NCBI RefSeq assembly: GCF_027924565.1
Contig: NZ_AP027041.1
Span: 2,542,001 to 2,606,000 of the forward strand
Length of the DNA stretch: 64,000 nucleotides
Origin: Lysobacter auxotrophicus
GTDB lineage: Bacteria; Pseudomonadota; Gammaproteobacteria; Xanthomonadales; Xanthomonadaceae
Direction: 5' to 3'
The translations under genes and the position numbers were made by a program. Positions within the stretch are counted from its first letter, which is position 1, and every line of letters starts with the position of its first letter. A model generated the notes under the pieces. It saw only the letters and a program-made list of their open reading frames with translations. It searched no databases and was not told the DNA's origin. Of this stretch, positions 34,713-42,923 are shown one piece after another.

Positions 34713-35858
34713 CTACGCCTTGCGCGCGTGCCACGCCTTGAGCAGTGCCGCTTCCTGCTCGCGCGTGATGCCGGCGCGCAGGGTCGCCTGGCGTTCGGCG
34801 GGCTGGCTGCGGAACCAGGCCATCAGGTCGGTCACGGTGGTTTCGAGCGGGCGATACGTCAGGCCCGCCTGGATCGCGCGCGCGTTGCTCACCGCGCCAT
34901 AGCCGGCGAACGGGCCCGCCTTGCGCGACACCCAGATGGGCAGTTCGGCAACCTTCTGTTCTTCCAGGAACTCGGGCGTGACGTGGGTGTACTTGGGCTT
35001 CCCGCCCGTGGCGCGCTCGCACGCGCGCAGCATGCCGTCCATGGTCAGCGGCTTCTCCGGGCCGACGGCGTTGAACGTGCCGAGCGTGCCCGCTTCGGCA
35101 AGGCGGATCATCCATTCGCCCAGGTCGCGACCGTCGATGACCTGCACCGGATCGGCGCCGTCGCCGGGCACCAGCATTTCGCCGCCCTGCGCGACGCGAT
35201 GCGGCCAGTAAGTGAAGCGGTCGGTCTCGTCGCGCGGGCCGACGATGTAGCCGGGCCGCACGATCGTCACGCGCTCGCCGAACTGCTTGCGCGCCTCGGC
35301 CTCGCTCAGCGCCTTCAGCGGGCCGTAGAGGTTTTCGATGTCGGCGCGCAGCGAGTCCTGCGTCTCGGCCATCGCGTCACGGCCCTTGTAGACGGCGAGC
35401 GCGTCGTCCTCGTCGATGCCCGGCGTGCTGCCGTCGGCGTACACGGAGATGGTCGAGATGAAGAGGTAGTGCCCGACATTGCCAGCCAGCACCTTGCCGG
35501 CGTCGCGCACCCAGAACGGCAGGCTGGTCGGGTTGTCGATGCACACGTCCCACTTGCGACCGGCCAGCGACTTGAGGTCGCCCGTGTTGCGGTCGCCGAA
35601 CAGCTGCTCCACCTCGCCCGGCCACTCCGGCGACGGCCGCTTGCCGCGGTTGAACAGCGTCACCTTGTGCCCGCGCGCGAGTGCGTAGTTCACCTGGAAC
35701 GGCCCGGTGAACCCGGTGCCGCCGAGGATGAGGATGTCCAGCGGCTTCTTCGCGCGGCCCACGGGTTTGGCCTTCTCGTCCGCGAGCGCGAACGACGGAA
35801 GCGTCGCGGCAGCGGCGGCAAGCGCACTGAACTTGAGCAGGTCACGGCGGGTCGTCAT
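34713..35858 (-). CDS. Tat-exported NAD-dependent epimerase/dehydratase family protein
   Basis: A 381-residue extended-SDR protein with a twin-arginine signal (MTTRRDLLKFSALAAAAATLPSFALA). The cofactor motif is LILGGTGFTGP. The strand YLFISTISVYADG holds the catalytic-site Ser/Thr region; the Tyr in NLYGPLKALSE occupies the usual Y-x-x-x-K position. RVTIVRPGYIVGPRDETDR and the later VIDGRDLGEWM match sugar-nucleotide or isoflavone-reductase-like epimerases. Export with a folded, cofactor-loaded state is consistent with Tat. Substrate unknown. ATG at 35858 is at the beginning of the Tat motif. Confidence 0.87.
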   Translation of the reverse strand: MTTRRDLLKFSALAAAAATLPSFALADEKAKPVGRAKKPLDILILGGTGFTGPFQVNYALARGHKVTLFNRGKRPSPEWPGEVEQLFGDRNTGDLKSLAGRKWDVCIDNPTSLPFWVRDAGKVLAGNVGHYLFISTISVYADGSTPGIDEDDALAVYKGRDAMAETQDSLRADIENLYGPLKALSEAEARKQFGERVTIVRPGYIVGPRDETDRFTYWPHRVAQGGEMLVPGDGADPVQVIDGRDLGEWMIRLAEAGTLGTFNAVGPEKPLTMDGMLRACERATGGKPKYTHVTPEFLEEQKVAELPIWVSRKAGPFAGYGAVSNARAIQAGLTYRPLETTVTDLMAWFRSQPAERQATLRAGITREQEAALLKAWHARKA

Positions 35859-36118
35859 CGGATGGCTCCTGGTTGGGCGGGCGGCCCGCCGGGCGGCAGG
35901 CGTTCTGTCACGTTCATATGACTTTAGACGTGCGTGGCGCCAAGGCGGCAATGTCGATAGTCACGGGGGGCGCTGACGGCCCGCCTCCGCGAGAAGGCGG
36001 CGAATCGTGCCTTTCTACGCGTAGCCATGGCGTGGACCCATCAGTTCCGCATGCACGTGCATCGATAATCGAAGGGGTAAGCTCAGGCCGCGAACTGCCA
36101 GCACATAGGAGCGTCACG

Positions 36119-37042
36119 ATGCGCTACCACATGGCCCCGCTGCACATCGATACCGATTTTGATATTCGATTTGAGACGTACAAGTACGGAAATATTCCCA
36201 TCGACAGTGTCGAATGCGTTCATTGCGGTTTCCGCGCACTCGAATACATCGGCGACGAGGAGAGATGGCCAATCGGCTATCAGCAGTTTGCCGAGCACCA
36301 CGAGGCCAATGCCGACTACCTGCGACGCGAGGGCTTCACAAATGCTGAGCCCCATCTAAGGCTTCGCGGTGAGATGTCAGCCAGAACGTCGGCGCTTCAC
36401 ATCTGCCCGATGTGCGGTTGGTGGGTAGCGATAGATAAGGCAATCCTCCTTGCTGCCGGTTCCCAGGCTTGGTTGCTGTACCTGGTCTGCGCCTCGATCC
36501 TCATGGAGCTGGACACTAGTGACATCGATCAGCCTTTGACAGAAGTCAGGAAATTCCTACGCAGGCGATACGAATCAAGGTACTTGTTGAATCCTCGGGT
36601 CTACGAAGAAACAGTAGCGAGCGTTTTCAGAGACATCGGGTTCAGGTCCGAGGTGACGGCGTACACCAATGATGGAGGCATCGATGTAGTTCTGTATGGC
36701 TGCGACGACAGGAAGATCGGAGTGCAAGTAAAACGACAGCGGCGCTCGATAGAGGTGGAGCAGGTAAGAGCATTTCTGGGCGCGCTCACGCTGGGCGGCT
36801 TTGCGCACGGGCTCTTCGTGTCCACATCACCGTTTCAACGCGGCGCGGTGCACGCATCCGAGCAATCGACACGCGGCCACATTCCAATCGAGCTCGTCGA
36901 ACCGAACTGGCGCGCTCGCCGCCTTCCTTCTTTACCGCCCAGCCGTCCTTGTGCGGCGCCACGTGGATGTCCTTCTTCGTCATGTCTCAACTCCCGTAAA
37001 CGCCCCCCGACGACCCGTGGGCCGTCCTTAGGATCACGCTGA
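36119..37042 (+). CDS. Zinc-finger Mrr-type nuclease with chimeric C-terminus (mobile island)
   Basis: A 307-residue reading frame. Two CxxC pairs (C33/C36 in VECVHCG, C96/C99 in LHICPMCG) form a probable N-terminal zinc ribbon. Residues about 155-262 form an Mrr-like PD-(D/E)xK domain: VYEETVASVFRDIGF, D189 in NDGGIDVVLYG and Q203-V-K205 in IGVQVKRQRR, then FLGALTLGGFAHGLFVST. The natural domain appears to end at IPIELVEP. The last ~43 residues (WRARRLPSLPPSRP onward) are an antisense reading of a DUF2188 gene fragment, so the 3' end was replaced at a recombination junction. ATG at 36119 after GGAG. GC content is visibly lower than in its neighbours. Confidence 0.75.
   Translation: MRYHMAPLHIDTDFDIRFETYKYGNIPIDSVECVHCGFRALEYIGDEERWPIGYQQFAEHHEANADYLRREGFTNAEPHLRLRGEMSARTSALHICPMCGWWVAIDKAILLAAGSQAWLLYLVCASILMELDTSDIDQPLTEVRKFLRRRYESRYLLNPRVYEETVASVFRDIGFRSEVTAYTNDGGIDVVLYGCDDRKIGVQVKRQRRSIEVEQVRAFLGALTLGGFAHGLFVSTSPFQRGAVHASEQSTRGHIPIELVEPNWRARRLPSLPPSRPCAAPRGCPSSSCLNSRKRPPTTRGPSLGSR
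36909..36983 (-). pseudogene. 5' remnant of a DUF2188-domain gene
   Basis: On the minus strand, GGGAGTTGAGAC precedes an ATG and 25 codons reading MTKKDIHVAPHKDGWAVKKE then GGERA. This is the diagnostic N-terminus of DUF2188 proteins (HVxPHxxGWAVK). Full-length members have about 60-90 residues. Here the frame continues into sequence that on the plus strand encodes the nuclease, so the gene is cut about a third of the way in. The missing part is not found elsewhere nearby. Confidence 0.7.
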
Positions 37043-37684
37043 TGCGTCGCATGAGGGTGCACTTGCAGCCCGCAATGCGGGAGAAGAAGTCGCCGGTGCG
37101 TCCGCCACTGCGTGGGGACTTTCGCGCTCCACTCTCGGAGCTAGTCGAATCCAGCGTTCCATCGCCCGTTCGGCTGTAACGAGCGTGTCGTGACGTGCCA
37201 GGCAATAGAATGCCGCGCCGACAAAGAGAACAACATACAGCCAGACGACCCAGGACGTGAGCGCCCCACTTTTCGCGCCGAGCGCGAGATACGCTGCACA
37301 TGCGAGATGAAACTTAGCTCGGCAACGAACCTCCAACGAAAGGACGGTTGCATTGTTTGATATAGCATTCACAACTAAATGCGCATCCTTCATCGCCACG
37401 GGAGTGTCGCACGGCGGGAGAGTTGCGATCGCGTTGACGACTCCAGCTTGATGGACCGCATTCAACGAAACATAACGAAGCAGCCCTTTCGACGCCATGC
37501 TGGCGAGCCAGGCCGTTCCAAAACGTGACGCATGCCTTCGCCACTCATCCTTCAATGTCGGACAGCAAACCAGTCTGACGCTCCTATGCGAGAGGGCTAG
37601 CAGCGCACTCCGGCAGACTGACGATGCACCAGATCCACTTTCACCTGAGGCGCGCACAACACACGCATCAACTGTGAAGTTCAT
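37034..37684 (-). CDS. PIN-like nuclease with membrane segment, partner of the AAA ATPase
   Basis: A 216-residue protein. The first ~125 residues look like a PIN-type nuclease: D6 in MNFTVDACVV, E47 in LKDEWRRH, D100 in AMKDAHLVVNA, then VLSLEVRCRAKF with E118, which is the spacing and order of the acidic metal-binding residues. Residues about 143-162 (SWVVWLYVVLFVGAAFYCLA) form a membrane helix, with an Arg/Ala-rich tail after it. The start codon overlaps the ATPase stop by four bases (ATGA), so the two are coupled. No exact family recognised; the PIN call is inference from motif order. GC content is below the window average. Confidence 0.6.
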   Translation of the reverse strand: MNFTVDACVVRASGESGSGASSVCRSALLALSHRSVRLVCCPTLKDEWRRHASRFGTAWLASMASKGLLRYVSLNAVHQAGVVNAIATLPPCDTPVAMKDAHLVVNAISNNATVLSLEVRCRAKFHLACAAYLALGAKSGALTSWVVWLYVVLFVGAAFYCLARHDTLVTAERAMERWIRLAPRVERESPHAVADAPATSSPALRAASAPSCDASA

Positions 37685-39009
37685 AGTTGCTCTTCAGACA
37701 GAGACTGGCCATGGACTTCGGCAACGGCGTCCAAATAGGCCGTATCTGCGGCCAAACTGACCTCGTCAAAGTCAGCGGGCCAACTACCGACCGAACCATC
37801 CTTATCGAGTGTTTTCGAATCGACACGAGTTGCGCCACCCTCATTTCGAGAGAACCAGTTCAATACAACTTGATCGGATTCAATACGCCCCTGAGCGACC
37901 AGAGTTTGCACGCCTCTAATCAGAATCGCGCTATGCGTTTCCATGATCACCTGAACGCCCCTCACAATGGCATGCTGAATTACCTCGGCAAGCCGATATT
38001 GCGACGCTGGATGTAGGTGGAGCTCAGGCTGCTCAACGTAGACAATCTGTCCGGGACGTGCGACGAGTAGAGCAACCAAGAATGGTAATACTTGCGAAAC
38101 ACCTAAGCCGACGTCTGCGATACTTACTCGATCATCGATCGCGCTTACACCAGCTACTCGACTGACTTCAATTGCGACACGCGTATCCAGCTCTTCGGTA
38201 GCGCTCACGCCGGGGTTTAAACCGACTTGGGCTAGATTTTGGTTTAGCTGGCGCAGTTCCACGGCACCCTTTGCCTGCCAGGACTGAATAACGCTGGCGA
38301 CATAATTGTCGAAAGTACCAGGGAAACTGCTACCTACGGCCGTTGTTTTATATGTACGCTCCGGATTCCCTCGCAGCCCCGGGATATGTATAAGCGATTT
38401 AAGCGCTTCCGCAACGAACGAAGCGATATCGATATCAACGTTCGGCTTATTGCTTGCATCGCCTCCTTCAATGTCAACGGACAGCCCTATGAAGCAGCGA
38501 TCTCGGACCGTACCGAACGTTGGCTTCTTTGTTCGACTGATCTGAGACCACGCGCGCACCATGTTGTTTAGCTTCGACAGCGCCTGTATCTCATCGCTCT
38601 TGACGCTTAGGGAAACCCCCTCCTTAAGGGCCACGCCTTTGTCGTTAGGCCGACGCGGATTGCCAAGCGTTTGTTCGAAAAGCGCGAATCCTCTTGGAGC
38701 CTTCTTGAACAACGCAGAGTACATAGGTGCACCGCGCAGCCCAACAACGACGCCCACCCTGTCCTCGCCTGCGGTTCTTTGCCTAGCAAGGACCTGATCA
38801 GCAGAGGTAATGCGGACGTTCGGCCCCTCGAGCAAGAGTGGGCCTGGATCGAATGGGCACTCCAAGGTTTGTTTCATGAGGAGAAGCGGCTGCATGAGCG
38901 ACGACTTACCGGAACTGTTAGCGCCGGCAAGAATGGTCAAGCTCCCAAAGGATACTGACTTTGTTCCATAGAACGATTTGAATCCATGCAACCCAACGAC
39001 TTGAAGCAT
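37681..39009 (-). CDS. AAA/ABC-type ATPase (OLD/SMC-like, DUF3696-type), defence-like
   Basis: A 442-residue ATPase of the AAA_15/AAA_21 type. The Walker A motif is LAGANSSGKSSLM at about residue 33, the Walker B is QIVYVEQPELHLHP, followed by the switch METHSAILI, and a signature-like region is VSIADVGLGVSQVLP. The N-terminus GLHGFKSFYGTKSVSFG is typical of RecF/SMC-like heads. There is no TOPRIM domain, so the nuclease function must come from a partner, here the PIN-like gene that overlaps its 3' end. The start ATG at 39009 follows GGAGGAGTG. The gene is AT-richer than the neighbourhood (one sampled line is 48% GC). Confidence 0.85.
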   Translation of the reverse strand: MLQVVGLHGFKSFYGTKSVSFGSLTILAGANSSGKSSLMQPLLLMKQTLECPFDPGPLLLEGPNVRITSADQVLARQRTAGEDRVGVVVGLRGAPMYSALFKKAPRGFALFEQTLGNPRRPNDKGVALKEGVSLSVKSDEIQALSKLNNMVRAWSQISRTKKPTFGTVRDRCFIGLSVDIEGGDASNKPNVDIDIASFVAEALKSLIHIPGLRGNPERTYKTTAVGSSFPGTFDNYVASVIQSWQAKGAVELRQLNQNLAQVGLNPGVSATEELDTRVAIEVSRVAGVSAIDDRVSIADVGLGVSQVLPFLVALLVARPGQIVYVEQPELHLHPASQYRLAEVIQHAIVRGVQVIMETHSAILIRGVQTLVAQGRIESDQVVLNWFSRNEGGATRVDSKTLDKDGSVGSWPADFDEVSLAADTAYLDAVAEVHGQSLSEEQL

Positions 39010-39048
39010 CACTCCTCCGTTTGACTCAAGCAGAGTTGCCAGTTCCGG

Positions 39049-42000
39049 TTACATATTCCGCCGATACTCCCCACCCACGTCATAAAGCGCATGGCTGATC
39101 TGCCCAAGGCTATGCGTCTTCACCGCCTCCATCAAACTGGCAAACACATTCCGCCGCTCCCGCGCCGTCGCCTGTAGCGCCTTCAACCCTTCCGGCGCAT
39201 AGCCGTTGCGGTTGCCCTGGTAGCCGGCGACGTTGTCGATCTGCTGGCCCTTTTCGCCTTCGGTGGAGCGGATCAGTTCGATCTCGGTGACGATGTCGCC
39301 GCCGTGGTCCTTCGGGAGGAAGGTGTTCACGCCGATCAGCGGCAGCGTGCCGTCGTGCTTCTTGTGCTCGTAGTACAGGCTCTCTTCCTGGATCTTGCCG
39401 CGCTGGTACATGGTGTCCATGGCGCCCAGCACGCCGCCGCGCTCGCTGATGGCTTCGAACTCCTTGTAGACCGCTTCTTCGACGATGTCGGTGAGCTTGT
39501 CGACGATGAAGCTGCCCTGCCAGGGGTTCTCGTTGAAGTTGAGCCCCAGTTCCTTGTTGATGATCATCTGGATGGCGACGGCGCGGCGCACGCTTTCTTC
39601 GGTCGGCGTGGTGATGGCTTCGTCGTACGCATTGGTGTGCAGGCTGTTGCAGTTGTCGAACAGCGCGTACAACGCCTGCAGCGTGGTGCGGATGTCGTTG
39701 AACTGGATTTCCTGCGCGTGCAGCGAACGGCCGCTGGTCTGGATGTGGTACTTCATCATCTGGCTGCGCGCGGACGCGCCGTAGCGTTCGCGCATCGCAC
39801 GCGCCCAGATGCGACGGGCGACGCGGCCAATCACCGTGTATTCCGGGTCCATGCCGTTTGAGAAGAAGAACGACAGGTTTGGCGCGAAGTCGTCGATCTT
39901 CATGCCGCGCGCGAGGTAGTACTCGACGATGGTGAAGCCGTTGCTCAGCGTGAAGGCGAGCTGGCTGATCGGGTTCGCGCCGGCTTCGGCGATGTGGTAA
40001 CCGCTGATGGACACCGAGTAGAAATTGCGGACGTTCTTGTCCACGAAGTACTGCTGGATGTCGCCCATCATGCGCAGGGCGAACTCGGTGCTGAAGATGC
40101 AGGTGTTCTGCGCCTGGTCTTCTTTCAGGATGTCGGCCTGCACGGTGCCGCGCACGGTCGCCAGCGTCTGCGCCTTGATGTTGGCGTAGGTCTCGGCGTC
40201 GATGATCTGATCGCCCGTCACGCCCAGCAGGCCGAGGCCGAGGCCGTCGTTGCCTTCGGGCAGCATGCCGCTGTATTCGGGGCGCTTGCGGCCTTCGAAC
40301 AGCGCGTCGATTTTTTCGTGCGCGTCCGTCCAGCGCGCGTCATCGCTTCGCAGGTATTTCTCGACCTGCTGGTCGATGGCGGTGTTCATGAACATCGCCA
40401 GGATGATCGGCGCCGGGCCGTTGATGGTCATCGACACCGAGGTGCTCGGCGCGCACAGGTCGAAGCCGGAATACAGCTTCTTCATGTCGTCCAGCGTGGC
40501 GATGTTGACGCCGGAGTTGCCGATCTTGCCGTAGATGTCCGGGCGCACGGCGGGGTCTTCGCCGTAGAGCGTGACGCTGTCGAACGCGGTGGAAAGACGC
40601 GCGGCCGGCTGGCCGACGGACAGGTAATGGAAGCGGCGGTTAGTGCGCTCCGGCGTGCCTTCGCCGGCGAACATGCGGATGGGATCCTCGCCAGTGCGGC
40701 GGTACGGATACACGCCGCCGGTGTACGGGTAGTAGCCCGGCAGGTTTTCCTTCTGCAGGAACGTCAGCAGCTCGCCCCAGCTCTTGTAGGTGGGCGCGGC
40801 GATCTTCGGGATCTTCTGGTGGCTCAGCGATTCGCGGTAGTTCTCGACGCGAATGGTCTTGTCGCGCACCTGATATTCGTTGACTTCGTCGGTGATCGAC
40901 TTCAGGCGTGCGGGCCACTCGCGCAGGAGCTTGAGCGCCTCGGACGTGAGCGACTGCACGGCGTCGTTGTAGCGCTGGCGCAGCGTGAGCAGCGTCTTGT
41001 CGCCGCCGCTGGTGAGGGCATCTGCCGCGTACAGATCGAGCGCCTTCGGCAGCGCGTCGTCGCCGAGGCCATTGAGCGACTGCCAGTAGCTCTGCGCGCG
41101 ATCGGCGATTTCCGCCTGCGTTTCGATCTGCGCGTTGATGCCGCGACCCTGCTCGGCGATTTCAGCCAGATACCGCACGCGGCTGCCCGGAATCAGCACC
41201 GTGGCGCGCGGTTCCTTCAGCGAGGTGTCGATCTGCGGCGTCCACTTTTCGGCCGGCAGCGACAGCTTGTCGCGCAGCAGGCGGCACAGGTTGGCGAACA
41301 TCCAGCTGATGCCGGGGTCGTTGAACTGGCTGGCGATGGTCGGATAGACCGGGACGTCCTCGTCCTTGGTCTGGAAGGCGACGCGGTTGCGCTTCCATTG
41401 CTTGCGCACGTCGCGCAGCGCGTCTTCGGCGCCGCGCTTGTCGAACTTGTTCAGCACGACGAGCTCGGCGAAGTCGAGCATGTCGATCTTCTCCAGCTGG
41501 CTCGGCGCGCCGAAGTCGCTGGTCATGACGTACATCGGGAAATCGACGAGGTCGACGATTTCCGAATCCGACTGGCCGATGCCGGCGGTTTCCACGATGA
41601 CCAGGTCGTAGCCCAGGCCCTTGAGGAAGCCGATGCAGTCCTTCAGCACGGTGTTGGTGGCGGCGTGCTGGCGGCGCGTGGCCATCGAACGCATGTACAC
41701 GCGCTTGCTGCGCAGCGAATTCATGCGGATGCGGTCGCCCAGCAGCGCGCCACCGGTGCGGCGGCGCGTGGGATCGACGGAGATCACGGCGATGCGCATC
41801 TCCGGGAAGCTGGCGAGGAAGCGGTTGAGCAGTTCGTCGGTGACCGACGACTTGCCGGCGCCGCCGGTGCCGGTGATGCCGATGACGGGCGTCTTGCCGC
41901 CGGCGAGCTGCCACTGCTTGCGCAGGTGCGTGAGCTGGGCCTCGTCGAACACGCCCTCCTCGATGGCGCTGAGCGTGTGGCCGATGCTGATCTCGTCGTC

Positions 42001-42492
42001 GATGTCGGCCGACTTGTCGGGATGCTGCGCGGCCTTGCGGGCATCGCCGGCACGACGCACGACGTCCTCGATCATCGCCACCAGCCCCATGTGCATGCCG
42101 TCGTTGGGGTGGTAGATGCGCTCCACGCCGTAGGCCTGGAGTTCGCGGATCTCTTCCGGCGTGATCGTGCCGCCGCCGCCGCCGAACACGCGGATGTGGC
42201 CGGCGCCGCGTTCTTTCAGCATGTCGACCATGTACTTGAAGTACTCGACGTGGCCGCCCTGGTAGGACGACAGGGCGATGCCGTCGGCGTCTTCCTGCAG
42301 CGCGGCGCGGACGACGTCCTCGACCGAGCGGTTGTGGCCGAGGTGGATGACTTCCGCCCCCTGCCCCTGGATCAGGCGCCGCATGATGTTGATGGCGGCG
42401 TCGTGCCCGTCGAACAGGCTGGCGGCGGTGACGAACCGCAGCGGCGTGGTCTCGGAGGCGGCTTCGGGGAGGTTGCTGGCGGGGGTGCTCAT
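39049..42492 (-). CDS. icmF: Fused isobutyryl-CoA mutase (IcmF)
   Basis: An 1147-residue fusion in the order B12-binding domain (about residues 20-150, with H30 in [12 protein letters not shown]), a MeaB-like G-protein chaperone (Walker [10 protein letters not shown] near residue 210, NKFDKRG for the guanine base), then a radical mutase domain (about 560-1147). Substrate residues favour isobutyryl-CoA over methylmalonyl-CoA: Phe in PIRMFAGEG and Gln in [10 protein letters not shown], where methylmalonyl-CoA mutase has Tyr and Arg. The catalytic His is in [10 protein letters not shown]. It would interconvert isobutyryl-CoA and n-butyryl-CoA, using adenosylcobalamin loaded by the built-in GTPase. 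Fits the branched-chain amino acid genes downstream. Confidence 0.93.
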   Translation of the reverse strand: MSTPASNLPEAASETTPLRFVTAASLFDGHDAAINIMRRLIQGQGAEVIHLGHNRSVEDVVRAALQEDADGIALSSYQGGHVEYFKYMVDMLKERGAGHIRVFGGGGGTITPEEIRELQAYGVERIYHPNDGMHMGLVAMIEDVVRRAGDARKAAQHPDKSADIDDEISIGHTLSAIEEGVFDEAQLTHLRKQWQLAGGKTPVIGITGTGGAGKSSVTDELLNRFLASFPEMRIAVISVDPTRRRTGGALLGDRIRMNSLRSKRVYMRSMATRRQHAATNTVLKDCIGFLKGLGYDLVIVETAGIGQSDSEIVDLVDFPMYVMTSDFGAPSQLEKIDMLDFAELVVLNKFDKRGAEDALRDVRKQWKRNRVAFQTKDEDVPVYPTIASQFNDPGISWMFANLCRLLRDKLSLPAEKWTPQIDTSLKEPRATVLIPGSRVRYLAEIAEQGRGINAQIETQAEIADRAQSYWQSLNGLGDDALPKALDLYAADALTSGGDKTLLTLRQRYNDAVQSLTSEALKLLREWPARLKSITDEVNEYQVRDKTIRVENYRESLSHQKIPKIAAPTYKSWGELLTFLQKENLPGYYPYTGGVYPYRRTGEDPIRMFAGEGTPERTNRRFHYLSVGQPAARLSTAFDSVTLYGEDPAVRPDIYGKIGNSGVNIATLDDMKKLYSGFDLCAPSTSVSMTINGPAPIILAMFMNTAIDQQVEKYLRSDDARWTDAHEKIDALFEGRKRPEYSGMLPEGNDGLGLGLLGVTGDQIIDAETYANIKAQTLATVRGTVQADILKEDQAQNTCIFSTEFALRMMGDIQQYFVDKNVRNFYSVSISGYHIAEAGANPISQLAFTLSNGFTIVEYYLARGMKIDDFAPNLSFFFSNGMDPEYTVIGRVARRIWARAMRERYGASARSQMMKYHIQTSGRSLHAQEIQFNDIRTTLQALYALFDNCNSLHTNAYDEAITTPTEESVRRAVAIQMIINKELGLNFNENPWQGSFIVDKLTDIVEEAVYKEFEAISERGGVLGAMDTMYQRGKIQEESLYYEHKKHDGTLPLIGVNTFLPKDHGGDIVTEIELIRSTEGEKGQQIDNVAGYQGNRNGYAPEGLKALQATARERRNVFASLMEAVKTHSLGQISHALYDVGGEYRRNM

Positions 42493-42591
42493 TGCGCTCA
42501 GATACGGAAACGATCGAATCCGTATTGTAGCCCGAGGGGGATTAGGGGCTTGTTGTGCGGCGCGGGATTGACGGGCGTGGCGTTTGGCCTT

Positions 42592-42668
42592 TGTAGCCCG
42601 GGTAAGCGCCAGCGCACCCGGGGTCGCCGGCCACCTACCCCGGGTGCGCTTCGCTTACCCGGGCTACA
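42592..42668. repeat. Inverted repeat, TGTAGCCCGGGTAAGCG family
   Basis: A long imperfect hairpin: TGTAGCCCGGGTAAGCG and CGCTTACCCGGGCTACA are exact reverse complements, enclosing GCACCCGGGGT/ACCCCGGGTGC. This is the best preserved of three copies in the window. It lies in the 431-base gap upstream of icmF, which otherwise holds only further repeats. Confidence 0.75.
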
Positions 42669-42675
42669 GGAGCTC

Positions 42676-42778
42676 GTCATCCCGGCGAAGGCCGGGATCC
42701 AGGCGGTCACGCGTTCATACGAATCACTCGCGGCTTTCGAAGCTGCGGGCCTGGGTCCCGGCCTTCGCCGGGATGACG
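42676..42778. repeat. Pair of inverted GTCATCCCGGCGAAGGCCGGGA repeats
   Basis: GTCATCCCGGCGAAGGCCGG (42676) followed by ATCCAGGCGGTCACGCG, and the inverse copy GGCCTGGGTCCCGGCCTTCG at 42748-42778, flank 35 bases of unique sequence. The pair could fold into one long stem. Same family as at 17245 and 13691. Confidence 0.7.
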
Positions 42779-42923
42779 CTGGTTCATGGACACGACGCCG
42801 CCCGCATGCCGGCACGTCGCGATCGCGTTGGTTGGGGACACCGTGCTACCGCAGCAATCGACCCGTTCGGCAAAGTCGAACTTCCTTTCTGGCTACACTC
42901 GCCCTCCGATCCCGCGAGCCGCC

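Noticed and set aside
36050-39048. Prophage or transposon as the carrier of the island
   Set aside because: No integrase, transposase, phage structural gene, terminal inverted repeat or tRNA attachment site could be found.
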